A stretch of DNA of 64,000 bases from an uncultured Dokdonia sp. (GCA_938002835.1 CALKZS010000007.1:20061-84060); one strand, 5' to 3'. Counted from the first letter of the stretch, positions 8,225-19,270 are shown. Program-made: numbers and translations. Notes: a model not told the origin generated them from the sequence alone.

Positions 8225-10125
8225 TTAATACACCGGAAGAAATATTACAAAAATACTGGGGACACAAATCGTTTAGACCCAAACAAGAAGCTATTATTAA
8301 TAATGTGCTTTCTGGTAAAGATAGTATTGCTTTACTACCTACAGGTGGCGGAAAATCTATATGTTTCCAGCTTCCTGCGATTCTTTTAGAAGGAATTACT
8401 ATTGTTATTTCTCCATTAATTGCTTTGATGAAAGATCAAGTTTTATCACTAGAAGAGAAAGGAATAAAAGCGCTTGCTATTACTAGTGGAATAAGGTTTA
8501 AAGAACTAGACTCTTTGTTAGATAATTGTATATATGGAAATTACAAATTACTTTATTTATCTCCAGAACGTTTAGAACAAGAGTTAGTACAAGAACGCAT
8601 CAAGCAAATGAATATAGCCCTCATCGCTATAGATGAAGCACACTGTATCTCACAATGGGGGCACGATTTTAGACCTGCTTATAGAAATATTGCAACGATT
8701 AGAAGTCCAAAAAACTTTATCAATAAACCTTTACCCCCTATTATTGCATTAACTGCAACAGCAACACCTAAAGTCATTAATGATATTACAGACCTTTTAG
8801 ATATTAAAGAGGCACACTTATTTCAGACATCATACCACAGGCCTAATCTTACGTATAGTGTAGAGAAAACCACAGATAAATTATATAAACTAGATACCTT
8901 ACTATCAAACACTAATGGGAGTGCAATTGTATACGTAAGGAATAGAAAAGCAACTGCAAATACTGCTCACTTTTTAAATGCCAGAGGTATTAAAGCTGGG
9001 TTTTATCACGGAGGTATGTCCAGAGAAGATCGCCATAAACAATATTTAAAATGGCGTTCTAATGAGATACAGGTAATGGTAGGAACTAGTGCTTTTGGAA
9101 TGGGTATTGACAAAGCAGATGTAGATCTTGTAATTCATATGGAGATTCCTGATAGCATTGAAAACTATTTTCAAGAAGCAGGAAGAGCTGGTCGTTCGGG
9201 TCAACAAGCAAAGGCAAAACTATTATACAATGATAATGATCTTGTAAGACTAAATAATCAATTTATAAAGGTCATTCCGCAAGTAAGTGATGCAAAAAAA
9301 ATATACAAACATCTCAATAATTACTTCCAGATATCTTATGGAGAAGGTCAAGAAACTATACATCGTTTCAATTTTAGTGAGTTTTGTACAACATACAAAC
9401 TACACAATATACTTGCATTTAACACACTTCAGGTATTAGATCGCAATAGTATTATTAGTTTATCACAAGAGTTTACAAAACGCACTACCATTAATTTTAA
9501 AGTTAATGACTTTGCTTTAAGTTATTATTTATTACGTAATAATCAATTAGATGATGTCACAAAAGCAATTTTAAGAACATATGGAGCTGTTTTTGAACAG
9601 GTCACTTATGTAAATCACAGTATTATTGCTTCAAAGTCAGGAAAAACAATACAACAAGTACACGATACATTATTGACATTAGATCAAGATGACATTATTG
9701 ATTATGAACATCAAAGTTTTGATACCGTAATTACATTCCTAGTCCCACGTGATGATGATAGGACTATTAACGTTATTGCTTCTCACATAAAGTCTCAAGC
9801 ACTTTATAAAAGATCCCAAATAGAAGCTGTTAAGAAATTTATTCATACGTCAGATATATGTAGAGTTATACAGCTTATGTCATATTTTAATGAAAAGCTT
9901 ATAGAGTCTTGTAATTTATGTGATGTCTGCCTGCAAAAAGAACAAGAGAGGTATAAAGCTCCAATAGATCAAGCAATATTAGATATTTTAAGAGAAGAAC
10001 CTAAAACGTCTAGAGAGATCGCCAGTTTATCATATCCAAAAGAAGAAATAATACAAACAATTCGATTACTTTTGGATCAGAAAAAAATTATTTTACAAGA
10101 CAATAATACATATACTTTATTATGA
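8221..10125 (+). CDS. recQ: ATP-dependent DNA helicase RecQ
   Basis: RPKQEAIINNVLSGKDSIALLPTGGGKSICFQLPA, DEAHCISQWGHDFRP; apparent TTG start overlapping the previous gene by 4 nt. Confidence 0.94.
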   Translation: MINTPEEILQKYWGHKSFRPKQEAIINNVLSGKDSIALLPTGGGKSICFQLPAILLEGITIVISPLIALMKDQVLSLEEKGIKALAITSGIRFKELDSLLDNCIYGNYKLLYLSPERLEQELVQERIKQMNIALIAIDEAHCISQWGHDFRPAYRNIATIRSPKNFINKPLPPIIALTATATPKVINDITDLLDIKEAHLFQTSYHRPNLTYSVEKTTDKLYKLDTLLSNTNGSAIVYVRNRKATANTAHFLNARGIKAGFYHGGMSREDRHKQYLKWRSNEIQVMVGTSAFGMGIDKADVDLVIHMEIPDSIENYFQEAGRAGRSGQQAKAKLLYNDNDLVRLNNQFIKVIPQVSDAKKIYKHLNNYFQISYGEGQETIHRFNFSEFCTTYKLHNILAFNTLQVLDRNSIISLSQEFTKRTTINFKVNDFALSYYLLRNNQLDDVTKAILRTYGAVFEQVTYVNHSIIASKSGKTIQQVHDTLLTLDQDDIIDYEHQSFDTVITFLVPRDDDRTINVIASHIKSQALYKRSQIEAVKKFIHTSDICRVIQLMSYFNEKLIESCNLCDVCLQKEQERYKAPIDQAILDILREEPKTSREIASLSYPKEEIIQTIRLLLDQKKIILQDNNTYTLL

Positions 10126-11072
10126 GAGATTTACGCATTATATTTATGGGCACACCAGAATTTGCAGTGACTATTTTAAATAGTCTTCTTAATGTAAAAT
10201 ATAATGTAGTAGGTGTCATTACGGCCCCTGATAGACCAGCTGGCCGTGGTCAAAAAGTACGTAAAAGTGCTGTCAAAATTTTTGCAGAAGAAAATCATCT
10301 AAATATTTTACAACCTACTAACCTTAAAGACAAAACATTTATAAAAACACTAAAAGCCTTAAATGCAAATCTTCAAATTGTTGTTGCTTTTAGAATGTTA
10401 CCTGAGGTTGTATGGAAAATGCCACAATATGGCACTTTTAACTTACACGCTTCTCTATTACCTCAATATCGAGGCGCTGCTCCTATTAATTGGGCTATTA
10501 TTAATGGAGAGACTGAAACAGGAGTTACAACTTTCTTTATTGACGAAAAAATAGATACTGGCGCTATCATATTTCAAGAAAAACTTTCAATTTCTCCTAC
10601 AGAAAATGCAGGACAGCTTCACGATAGATTAATGAATGCTGGAAGTGAACTTGTTATAAAAACCGTACAAGCAATTGAAGAAGATCTCATTACAACTCAT
10701 ATTCAAGATACTAATAACGATCTAAAAACTGCATATAAACTCCATAGTGATAATACAAAAATAGATTGGAACGCTCCTTTAGAAACTATTTATAATCACA
10801 TAAGAGGCCTTAGTCCATATCCAACAGCCTACACATTATTAGAAAATGATGGAAAAGAACAACGTGTGAAAATTTATAATGCATTTATAAAAGAAGACAA
10901 AGAAGTAACATTAGAAACTGGCAGCATTTCTATCATAGATAATCATCTAGCTATTGCCACTCCAGGAGGATACATTTGTATTACAGAAATACAACTTTCT
11001 GGTAAACGTAAAATGTCTGTAAAAGACCTTTTAAATGGTTACAAGTTTAGCAAAAATGCAAAAATGCGCTAA
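10122..11072 (+). CDS. fmt: Methionyl-tRNA formyltransferase
   Basis: IIFMGTPEFAV, FNLHASLLPQYRGAAPINWAIINGE. Confidence 0.96.
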   Translation: MRDLRIIFMGTPEFAVTILNSLLNVKYNVVGVITAPDRPAGRGQKVRKSAVKIFAEENHLNILQPTNLKDKTFIKTLKALNANLQIVVAFRMLPEVVWKMPQYGTFNLHASLLPQYRGAAPINWAIINGETETGVTTFFIDEKIDTGAIIFQEKLSISPTENAGQLHDRLMNAGSELVIKTVQAIEEDLITTHIQDTNNDLKTAYKLHSDNTKIDWNAPLETIYNHIRGLSPYPTAYTLLENDGKEQRVKIYNAFIKEDKEVTLETGSISIIDNHLAIATPGGYICITEIQLSGKRKMSVKDLLNGYKFSKNAKMR

Positions 11073-11118
11073 ACCCCTGCCCTCATTGACGTTAAGTGAT
11101 TATTAAAAATAGCATTCT

Positions 11119-11147
11119 TTATCAACAATTGCCCTGACTTATCAACA
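11119..11147 (+). promoter_or_regulatory. Pair of TTATCAACA 9-mers (DnaA-box-like) upstream of HU gene
   Basis: TTATCAACA at 11119-11127 and 11139-11147, spaced exactly 20 bp. Confidence 0.4.
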
Positions 11148-11259
11148 AAACCGCCTATTTAGCTTGCTATCGCTTGTGTGAGAGCATAATCCATATAAAT
11201 TTGTTAGTGAATTAAACATTTAAGTTTAACCAACATTTAATTAATTAATACAATACATT

Positions 11260-11532
11260 ATGAACAAATCAGAATTAATCGATGGAATGGCAGAGCACGC
11301 AGGAATTACTAAAGCGGCTGCAAAAAAAGCTTTAGAATCTTTCTTAGGTGATGTCGAAGGAACTCTTAAAAAAGGTGGACGTGTTTCTCTTGTAGGTTTT
11401 GGATCTTGGTCTGTTTCTAAGCGTAATGCACGTGAAGGAAGAAACCCACAAACTGGAGCAACTATCAAGATTGCTGCTAAAAATGTAGTAAAGTTCAAGG
11501 CTGGATCTGAGCTTGCTGATTCAGTAAACTAG
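11260..11532 (+). CDS. HU family DNA-binding protein
   Basis: MNKSELIDGMAEHAGITKAAAKKALESFLGDVEGTLKKGGRVSLVGFGSW. Confidence 0.96.
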   Translation: MNKSELIDGMAEHAGITKAAAKKALESFLGDVEGTLKKGGRVSLVGFGSWSVSKRNAREGRNPQTGATIKIAAKNVVKFKAGSELADSVN

Positions 11533-11553
11533 TCGATTACTAAGTGTTATATA

Positions 11554-11586
11554 AAAGTGTGCAATTAATTTTGCGCACTTTTTTAT
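11554..11586 (+). terminator. Rho-independent terminator after HU
   Basis: AAAGTGTGCAATTAATTTTGCGCACTTTTTTATTTT. Confidence 0.8.
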
Positions 11587-11610
11587 TTTTAAGAATTATG
11601 ATTTTTTTCT

Positions 11611-11624
11611 GCTTTCGCGAAAGC
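11611..11624. repeat. Dispersed palindrome GCTTTCGCGAAAGC
   Basis: Exact core, extended symmetrically to CTGCTTTCGCGAAAGCAG; convergent intergenic. Confidence 0.95.
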
Positions 11625-11636
11625 AGAATGAATACC

Positions 11637-12539
11637 TCATAAATAACACACTACAAAAAATAGTAATGCTAGTAAAAAAGTAGAAAGTGCTACTTTCTTT
11701 AGTTCTGGGTCTAATTCTGGATGAGATTTTGTTTTATACACCTTTACAAGATGTATTGTCACAGGCACAAAAGCAAGTAAAGAGAGATATTCTAGTATAT
11801 TCTGTAAACTCATAAATATATAAGTAAACCAACTACTTAAACTCAAAATAAAGAGAGCTGTGTGATAAAATACAGCCTTTTTTTTACCTAAGATAACTGC
11901 CATTGTATTTTTACCTACTTTTTGATCTTCCTTACGATCACGCATATTATTAAGATGCAATACCATTGTAGAAAGAGCCCCTATTGTTGTAGCTGGTAAT
12001 ATCTGAACAAACGAAAGCTGTTGTGTAAACAAAAAGTAACAACCCGCCACACCTATTAAACCAAAAAATATAAATACAAAAAGATCTCCCATACCTCGAT
12101 ATCCATAAGCTGTCTCTCCTACGGTATATTTTATAGCAGAAATAATAGCAACAAGCCCCAGTACTAAAAATAGTAATGACAATAAAAATTGATCTTTACC
12201 AAAAGCCGTATATATCAATAGTATAACAATTAGTACCGTAATTACAGAAGTGATAACAATTGCCTTTTTAAGATGAAAGGCAGTGAGTAAACCACTTTGC
12301 ATCGCACGAGCTGGCCCTACTCTATCTTTATTATCTGTTCCTTTAATTCCATCCCCATAATCGTTTGCATAGTTTGATAAAATCTGAAAACCCAATGTAG
12401 CCAGCAATGCAAGCAAAAAAACACTCCATTCAAAAGCATCTGACTTTAAAGCAAGTGCACCTCCTACAATAATACCAGATATAGATAATGGTAATGTTCT
12501 AGGTCTAGCGGCACTGAGCCATACTTTAAATGAAGGCAT
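11637..12539 (-). CDS. menA: 1,4-dihydroxy-2-naphthoate polyprenyltransferase
   Basis: UbiA-type: SAARPRTLPLSISGIIVGGALA, NYANDYGDGIKGTDNKDRVGPARAMQSG. Confidence 0.93.
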   Translation of the reverse strand: MPSFKVWLSAARPRTLPLSISGIIVGGALALKSDAFEWSVFLLALLATLGFQILSNYANDYGDGIKGTDNKDRVGPARAMQSGLLTAFHLKKAIVITSVITVLIVILLIYTAFGKDQFLLSLLFLVLGLVAIISAIKYTVGETAYGYRGMGDLFVFIFFGLIGVAGCYFLFTQQLSFVQILPATTIGALSTMVLHLNNMRDRKEDQKVGKNTMAVILGKKKAVFYHTALFILSLSSWFTYIFMSLQNILEYLSLLAFVPVTIHLVKVYKTKSHPELDPELKKVALSTFLLALLFFVVCYL

Positions 12540-12639
12540 ACTTAATTTTAGAACGTAAAAATACCATTTTATTAATGTAAAATAACATTGCTTACTATTG
12601 TTTCGTTTTTAGTAGCTTAGTCATCATAATATCATTACT

Positions 12640-14310
12640 ATGCATATAAAAAAAATATTTTATTCCTTATTGATAACGCTCTCTATTATAGGTTGTAAAA
12701 ATGATAATGCTACACCAAAAACAGAAATAGAAGTGCTATCACCTCCTTTTTTTTGGGAAGCTTCTAATATGTATTTTTTACTTACAGATCGTTTTTATAA
12801 TGGCAACCCTAATAATGATATTCAATTTGAAAGAACTAAAGAGACAGCTGTTTTAAGAGGTTTTGAAGGTGGAGATTTAAAAGGTATACAGCAAAAGATA
12901 GAAGAAGGCTATTTTACAGATTTAGGAATTAACGCTATATGGTTTACTCCTATTGTAGAGCAAATACACGATGCTGTAGATGAAGGTACAGGAGTCACAT
13001 ATGCATATCACGGATATTGGACCAAAGACTGGACAGCACTAGACCCTTCTTTTGGTACTACAGAAGATTTACAAAGCTTAATAGAGGCTGCTCATAATAA
13101 AGGAATACGTATTGTAATGGACATTGTCCTTAATCATACAGGACCTGTAACAGACAAAGATCCCTTTTGGGGAGAAAACTGGGCTCGTAAAAATCCTATT
13201 TGTAAATTTTCTACATACAACAATACTACCGAGTGTAATCTTGTAGATAATCTTCCAGATATCCTATCTGAAAGTGACAAAGAGGTTGAATTACCTCCTA
13301 CACTAGTTAAAAAATGGAAAAAAGAAGGAAGATATGAACAAGAAGTAAAAGAACTAGACATTTATTTTAAAGAAAATAGTCTAGCTAAAACTCCTAGAAA
13401 TTATATCATAAAATGGCTTACAGATTATATAAGAGAGTTTGGTATAGACGCTTTTAGAGTAGATACTACTAAACACGTAGATGAAGGTTCTTGGTTAGCC
13501 CTTAGAGATCAAGCAGATAAAGCTTTTACAATCTTTAAAGAAAACAACCCAGAGAAAGTGCTTGATAACACACCTTTTTTTATGTTTGGTGAGGTATATA
13601 ACTATTCTATCAATAGTGGTCGTATTTATGATTTTGGTGATAAAAAAGTAGATTATTATGCGCACGGTTTTGATAACCTCATCAATTTTCAATTTAAATA
13701 TGACGCTCAGGGAGATTATGAATCTTTATTTTCAAAATATGCATCTATAAATGATACTATTTTTAAAGGAAAAAGTTTTCTAAACTATGCAACTTCTCAC
13801 GACGATGGGCAACCTTTTGACAAAAAACGTTTGACACCTATGGAAACTGGAACAAAATTAATACTCACCACAGGTATTTCTCAAGTTTATTATGGAGATG
13901 AAAGTGCTCGAAATCTTACTATTGAAGGCGCAAATGGTGATGCTACATTGCGTAGTTTTATGAATTGGGATGATTTGAAAACTCCAGAAACACTAGAAAT
14001 TCTATCACACTGGCAAAAATTGGGTCGTTTTAGAAGAAATCACCCATCAATAGGTGCTGGTAAACATAAAATGTTAAGTCAATCGCCATATATTTTTCAG
14101 CGGTCATTTAACAAAAATGAATATTCAGACCAAGTAATTATAGGGCTTGATCTACCTCTAGGAAGTAAAAGTATTGAAATGAATGACGCTTTCGCGAAAG
14201 CAAAAAAAGTAACAGACGCTTATTCTGGAACAACAGTTACTGTAACAAACGGTAAAGTAAATCTAAACACTCCTTACACTATTATATTACTAGAAATATC
14301 AGAATACTAA
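12640..14310 (+). CDS. Alpha-amylase family (GH13) lipoprotein
   Basis: Lipobox SIIGC; GH13 motifs DIVLNHTGP, GIDAFRVDTTKHV, FGEVYNY, NYATSHDDGQ. Confidence 0.93.
   Translation: MHIKKIFYSLLITLSIIGCKNDNATPKTEIEVLSPPFFWEASNMYFLLTDRFYNGNPNNDIQFERTKETAVLRGFEGGDLKGIQQKIEEGYFTDLGINAIWFTPIVEQIHDAVDEGTGVTYAYHGYWTKDWTALDPSFGTTEDLQSLIEAAHNKGIRIVMDIVLNHTGPVTDKDPFWGENWARKNPICKFSTYNNTTECNLVDNLPDILSESDKEVELPPTLVKKWKKEGRYEQEVKELDIYFKENSLAKTPRNYIIKWLTDYIREFGIDAFRVDTTKHVDEGSWLALRDQADKAFTIFKENNPEKVLDNTPFFMFGEVYNYSINSGRIYDFGDKKVDYYAHGFDNLINFQFKYDAQGDYESLFSKYASINDTIFKGKSFLNYATSHDDGQPFDKKRLTPMETGTKLILTTGISQVYYGDESARNLTIEGANGDATLRSFMNWDDLKTPETLEILSHWQKLGRFRRNHPSIGAGKHKMLSQSPYIFQRSFNKNEYSDQVIIGLDLPLGSKSIEMNDAFAKAKKVTDAYSGTTVTVTNGKVNLNTPYTIILLEISEY
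14188..14201. repeat. Dispersed palindrome GCTTTCGCGAAAGC inside the GH13 CDS
   Basis: Encodes ...NDAFAKAKK... Confidence 0.93.
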
Positions 14311-14846
14311 GATACTTGATGTAAAAAAGAAGCGACTACTTCATTTATGCCAAGTTGCATTGTAGGATCTTTAATGTCTAATTTATCAGTATCATAATGA
14401 TCATAAAAAGAAGGAAAACTAAAAGCTTCAACAACGATACCTCCATAACGAGGTATTGTATTTTTCATATAATCTAATGCTGACGCTCCTCCTCGTTTCC
14501 CCGGAGATGTGCTAACTAATAGTATTTTTTTTGATTCTAAAAAATTACGATCTGCGCGAGATAACCAGTCTAAAATATTTTTAAAAAAAGCAGATATCAT
14601 CCCATTATGCTCATTTACTGCTATAATTAATGCAGAGGCTTCTGAAATTTTATTTTTAAGAATTTGTATAGATATCGGAATACCAGAATCTTGTTCTATG
14701 TCTATGTTATAGATAGGAAATAGTTCACTCACTAAAGATATTTGCTTGATGCGATCGTCATCTATGAGTTTCATAATATGACTGAGCAACATACTATTAA
14801 TAGATTTTTTACTATTACTTCCTGATAATGCTACAATACTATCCAT
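14307..14846 (-). CDS. NADPH-dependent FMN reductase family protein
   Basis: ALSGSNSKKSIN...AVNEHNGMISAFFKNILDWLSR flavodoxin-like motifs. Confidence 0.85.
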   Translation of the reverse strand: MDSIVALSGSNSKKSINSMLLSHIMKLIDDDRIKQISLVSELFPIYNIDIEQDSGIPISIQILKNKISEASALIIAVNEHNGMISAFFKNILDWLSRADRNFLESKKILLVSTSPGKRGGASALDYMKNTIPRYGGIVVEAFSFPSFYDHYDTDKLDIKDPTMQLGINEVVASFLHQVS

Positions 14847-14908
14847 AAAAATTTATATAAAAAAAAGTTGCACTAAGGTAACTTTTTTTAAATTTATAGA
14901 AGTGTTTT

Positions 14909-16432
14909 TTACAAGCTTAAACTAAGTGTAGCTATTATTGATGAATTATCTCTATTTACTGTTGCTCTATCTGTAAGTCCTACATCAAATAGTTGCTCAC
15001 CACGATCTTGTGTATAAAAATCATAAGCTACATCAACTTTTATTTGCCCAAAATTATAACCTATTCCAGCAGAGTATCCTGAAAGATCACCAATGGTAGT
15101 TTCATCTTCAAAAGGACTTGTTTCAAAACGGTAACCCCCTCTAAAACTCCACTCATTAGATCTTATTTCTCCTCCTAATTTATAACGGTGTACTACTTGT
15201 AAGATATCTTGTATTGCGATATTCTGATCATTAAAAAAGCTATCTGTTTCTGGTCTAAAACGCAAGTTTGAATAATCTTGATAGGTATAATCAAAACTTA
15301 TTAAACCTTGTTTTCCAAATAAATAAGCAGCACTACCTGTAATTTTTCCTGGAGTTTTTATTTGATAATCTTCAAAAACATTTATTACCTGAGGATTTAC
15401 ATTAGTGGTAAATTCTCCAAGATTATCTACTGCACTTGTACTAATTTGTTGTGATGTCTCCTCTGATAGAGTTAACCAAGTAGGAGAATCATATGTAAAT
15501 CCTAAACGTAAATTATCATTAACTTTTGAAATACCTCCTAACTGAAAAGAAAAACCTCTTCCTACTGTTCTTAAATTATTTTCAAAACGAATATCTGTTA
15601 CGTTAGTTAGATCTACTTCTGCTCCCGCATTATTAGATTCAAATAATACAGTTGTTCTGTTATAATCTAAAAAGTGTGAGTTTAAATTAACTCCTAGAAA
15701 CAAATTATCATTATACTGAGCTGCTAGATTAAAAGATGCCTTACCATTAGATCCACTTGAAGCAAGAACATATTCTTGATCATAATTTGTAGCTCTAGTA
15801 TTTGTTGTATAAACAGTATTTGTTAACTCAGCTGAATCAGGTTCAAGAATAAAAGATTGAAAGCCTAAAAATGCTTGTTGTGCACCAAAACCTTCGTTTT
15901 CTCCTAAAAATTGATACAAGTCTGATATAGACTCACCATCAACTGTTTCTAATAAATCTAAAGAAACTCCTTGAGCAAATTCATTAAAGTAGGATGAGAT
16001 AGAATTAGAATTAACACCCTGAGCTATAAATTGATCATCATAATTTGCTGATCGATCATAATTAAAACCTAGAGATATTTTAGACCATCTAGAATTTTGC
16101 GATCCTCTAATAACAAAAACACCTCCTACTTGATTTACTGAAAGATCAGAATCTGAAATATTTGTTTGATCTCCAAAAAAAGAGGTTGTATTATCATAAG
16201 AATCATTTGCAAAAGTTATTGACGCTATTCCTTTAGTAAAAACCGCACTACTTGCAGGGTTATCTCCTATTGCACTCAAATCTCCTCCTAATGCTCCAAA
16301 AGCTCCTCCCATTGCTCTATAACGCGCAGTACCTGTAACATTTGATGTTCCATAACGTAATGCATCTACTATAGATTGGGCAAAAGTACTCCCTGTAACC
16401 ATAAAGGCTACTATATATATAAATGTTTTCAT
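14909..16432 (-). CDS. Outer membrane protein, OmpP1/FadL-like transporter
   Basis: Signal peptide; ALRYGTSNVTGTARYRAMGGAFGALGGDLSAIGDNPA. Confidence 0.85.
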   Translation of the reverse strand: MKTFIYIVAFMVTGSTFAQSIVDALRYGTSNVTGTARYRAMGGAFGALGGDLSAIGDNPASSAVFTKGIASITFANDSYDNTTSFFGDQTNISDSDLSVNQVGGVFVIRGSQNSRWSKISLGFNYDRSANYDDQFIAQGVNSNSISSYFNEFAQGVSLDLLETVDGESISDLYQFLGENEGFGAQQAFLGFQSFILEPDSAELTNTVYTTNTRATNYDQEYVLASSGSNGKASFNLAAQYNDNLFLGVNLNSHFLDYNRTTVLFESNNAGAEVDLTNVTDIRFENNLRTVGRGFSFQLGGISKVNDNLRLGFTYDSPTWLTLSEETSQQISTSAVDNLGEFTTNVNPQVINVFEDYQIKTPGKITGSAAYLFGKQGLISFDYTYQDYSNLRFRPETDSFFNDQNIAIQDILQVVHRYKLGGEIRSNEWSFRGGYRFETSPFEDETTIGDLSGYSAGIGYNFGQIKVDVAYDFYTQDRGEQLFDVGLTDRATVNRDNSSIIATLSLSL

Positions 16433-16461
16433 ATGTTTATTGATTGTAGAACTATAAAACC

Positions 16462-17640
16462 CTATCCTCTTCTTGAACCACCTCTTGAAGAAGAAGATCT
16501 AGATGATGATCTTGAAGAACCACTACTTCTTGAGGAAGAACGAGAAGGTGATGAAGCTCTCGAGCTACTTCTATATGAAGAAGATCTTCTAGTAGTTGTT
16601 CCGCTACTTCTTCTACTAGTATTAGATGAAGCTCTTGAGGTAGTTCCTCTACTCCTTGTTGTAGGTCTAGAGCGAGAGGTTGTCGTTGGTCTTCCTCTTG
16701 TAACTCTATCTCTAGAAACAGATCCATTAGAAGGTCTAGTTCTTGTAACATTGTTACCTCTAGAAGTAGTTGTTCCAGTTGTTGGTCTTCCTCTTGTAAC
16801 CCCATCACGAGAAACAGTTCCTCTATTTCTTGAGTATGTTGCACGGCTTCTAGTAGTAGACAACCTTCTTCCAGATGCAGACCTTGCTCTAGAAGAAACA
16901 TTTCTACCGTTATTATTTCTAGAAACTGTCCTTGCTCTACTTGCAGTTCTACCAGAAATATTTGATCTTCTTGCAGTATTATATGCTATAAATCCATTAT
17001 TAAATCTTCCACCAAATCTATTTCCGTAGAATGCGTTACCATAAAAACGATTACCCGAAAATCCATAAAAAGGTCTGTAAAAACCACCATAGCTAAAAGG
17101 TGACCAATAAGCTACATAGGGACTATAAAAACCGCCATAACCATAACCGCCGTAACCAAAACCTCTAAAACCTCTAAAACCTAAGCCAAAATTATTAAAT
17201 CCACCATAGCCATAACCGAAACCAAAGTTGTTAAAACCTCCATAACCCCAAGCAGAATTATTATAGTAATTGATCTCAACATCATCTACTTCATCTCCCC
17301 ATCCTGCATAACCAGTATTTACATCAAAACTTGATTCGTCTATATAAATATCTTCACCAGCTTCAGAAGAATACGAATCTACATCTGTAAATACATCTAC
17401 ATCCCCTTGAATATCTTGTGTCGAACTTCCAAAATAGTTTTTATAGAACTGACTATTTGAGCTTCCATTTGTACTGGCAGCAACAGATTCTTGCGTTGTT
17501 TCTTGACTAGAACTACTACTATAAATTCCATCTTCATCATATACTTGCTGTGCAGCTGTACAGGCAACTAGTGTGTACATAGCAAGCGCAGCAAGAGAGA
17601 CATTTTTCAAAAGGCTACTAAATGAGGTAATTAATTTCAT
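16462..17640 (-). CDS. Secreted lipoprotein with Gly/Tyr-rich centre and Ser/Arg/Thr-rich basic C-terminus
   Basis: Lipobox TLVAC; GYGGFNNFGFGYGYGG region; RS/RT-rich tail ending SSRGGSRRG. Confidence 0.8.
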   Translation of the reverse strand: MKLITSFSSLLKNVSLAALAMYTLVACTAAQQVYDEDGIYSSSSSQETTQESVAASTNGSSNSQFYKNYFGSSTQDIQGDVDVFTDVDSYSSEAGEDIYIDESSFDVNTGYAGWGDEVDDVEINYYNNSAWGYGGFNNFGFGYGYGGFNNFGLGFRGFRGFGYGGYGYGGFYSPYVAYWSPFSYGGFYRPFYGFSGNRFYGNAFYGNRFGGRFNNGFIAYNTARRSNISGRTASRARTVSRNNNGRNVSSRARSASGRRLSTTRSRATYSRNRGTVSRDGVTRGRPTTGTTTSRGNNVTRTRPSNGSVSRDRVTRGRPTTTSRSRPTTRSRGTTSRASSNTSRRSSGTTTRRSSSYRSSSRASSPSRSSSRSSGSSRSSSRSSSSRGGSRRG

Positions 17641-17741
17641 AACGATCTTGTTTTAATTGTTGCTTGGTGTAAAAATACCTAATTTTGCTTAGTATTTTTA
17701 CAATAATTATAGACACAATATTTGTGCCAAAAAAAGAATTT

Positions 17742-19220
17742 ATGGGCAAGAACCTCACAAAAAGAAGTGAAGATTATTCAAAATGGTATAATGAACTCGT
17801 TATTAAAGCAGACTTAGCAGAAAACTCTGCTGTTCGGGGGTGTATGGTAATTAAACCATATGGATATGCTATATGGGAAAAAATGCAAGCAGAACTAGAT
17901 CGAATGTTTAAAGAAACTGGTCACGAAAACGCATATTTTCCATTATTTGTTCCTAAAAGCCTCTTTGAAGCCGAAGAAAAAAACGCAGAAGGTTTTGCAA
18001 AAGAATGTGCTGTAGTAACACATTATAGATTAAAAACAGACCCTGAAGACAGTAGTAAACTTATTGTCGATCCAAATGCTAAACTTGAAGAAGAGCTTAT
18101 TGTAAGACCTACTAGTGAAGCAATTATCTGGAACACATATAGAGGATGGATTCAATCTTACAGAGATTTGCCATTACTTATAAATCAATGGGCAAATGTT
18201 GTACGTTGGGAAATGCGCACACGCCTATTTTTAAGGACAGCAGAATTTCTTTGGCAAGAAGGTCATACAGCCCACGCTACAAAAAAAGAAGCTCTAGCTG
18301 AAGCAGAACAAATGAATGATATATATGCAGAATTTGCAGAAAATTTTCTAGCAGTTCCTGTAATTAAAGGGATAAAAACAGAAAGCGAGCGTTTTGCAGG
18401 AGCAGATGAAACGTATTGTATTGAAGCATTAATGCAAGATGGCAAAGCACTTCAAGCAGGAACTTCTCATTTCTTAGGACAAAACTTTGCAAAAGCATTT
18501 GATGTTAAATTTACCACTAATGAAGGAAAACAAGAATACGTTTGGGCAACTTCTTGGGGAGTATCTACTCGTCTAATGGGAGCACTTATAATGACTCATA
18601 GTGATGATCAAGGTCTGGTATTACCACCTAACTTAGCGCCTTTTCAAGTAGTTATTGTTCCGATATATAAAGGTCAAGAACAGCTTGAGGCCATCTCACA
18701 AGTTGCAAATGAAATTGTAAGCGATCTAAAATTACACGGTGTTACTGTAAAATATGATAACAGAGACACTCACAAACCGGGTTGGAAATTTAATGAGTAT
18801 GAACTCAAAGGAGTGCCTCTACGTATAGGAATAGGACCAAAAGATCTAGAAAAAAGAACGGTAGAACTTGCAAGACGAGATACACTTACCAAAGAGTTTA
18901 TTGCAAAAGACAATGTAGTAGAAAAGATAGTAGATCTACTTAAAGAAATACAAGACAATCTTTACAAAAAAGCAAAAGACTACAGAGACACTCATATAAC
19001 AGAAGTAAATGACTTTAAAACATTTAAAGAAATGCTAGATACAAAAGGTGGTTTTATAAGTGCACATTGGGATGGTACAATAGCTACTGAAGACAAGATA
19101 AAAGAACTTACAAAAGCAACAATAAGATGTATTCCTATGAGTAGTACTCAAGAAGCTGGAACCTGCGTCTTTTCTGGGGCTAAGTCCAAAAGAAGAGTCT
19201 TATTTGCAAAGGCATATTAA
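17742..19220 (+). CDS. proS: Prolyl-tRNA synthetase (ORF track extends to 17685)
   Basis: [41 protein letters not shown]; class II aaRS motifs. Confidence 0.95.
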   Translation: MGKNLTKRSEDYSKWYNELVIKADLAENSAVRGCMVIKPYGYAIWEKMQAELDRMFKETGHENAYFPLFVPKSLFEAEEKNAEGFAKECAVVTHYRLKTDPEDSSKLIVDPNAKLEEELIVRPTSEAIIWNTYRGWIQSYRDLPLLINQWANVVRWEMRTRLFLRTAEFLWQEGHTAHATKKEALAEAEQMNDIYAEFAENFLAVPVIKGIKTESERFAGADETYCIEALMQDGKALQAGTSHFLGQNFAKAFDVKFTTNEGKQEYVWATSWGVSTRLMGALIMTHSDDQGLVLPPNLAPFQVVIVPIYKGQEQLEAISQVANEIVSDLKLHGVTVKYDNRDTHKPGWKFNEYELKGVPLRIGIGPKDLEKRTVELARRDTLTKEFIAKDNVVEKIVDLLKEIQDNLYKKAKDYRDTHITEVNDFKTFKEMLDTKGGFISAHWDGTIATEDKIKELTKATIRCIPMSSTQEAGTCVFSGAKSKRRVLFAKAY

Positions 19221-19270
19221 AAAAAATAAGAAAAAGTACAATTGATGTTTGTGTGATCTAAAAATAGTTG

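Noticed and set aside
11241-11498. Minus-strand 85-aa ORF antisense to HU gene
   Set aside because: Fully overlaps a strongly conserved HU gene; no family resemblance.
16376-17029. ORF track + strand 217 aa and - strand 149 aa (16452-16901) ORFs
   Set aside because: Leu/Glu-rich artefacts of alternate frames over the Ser/Arg-rich repeat region of the 16462-17640 gene; no start-site support.
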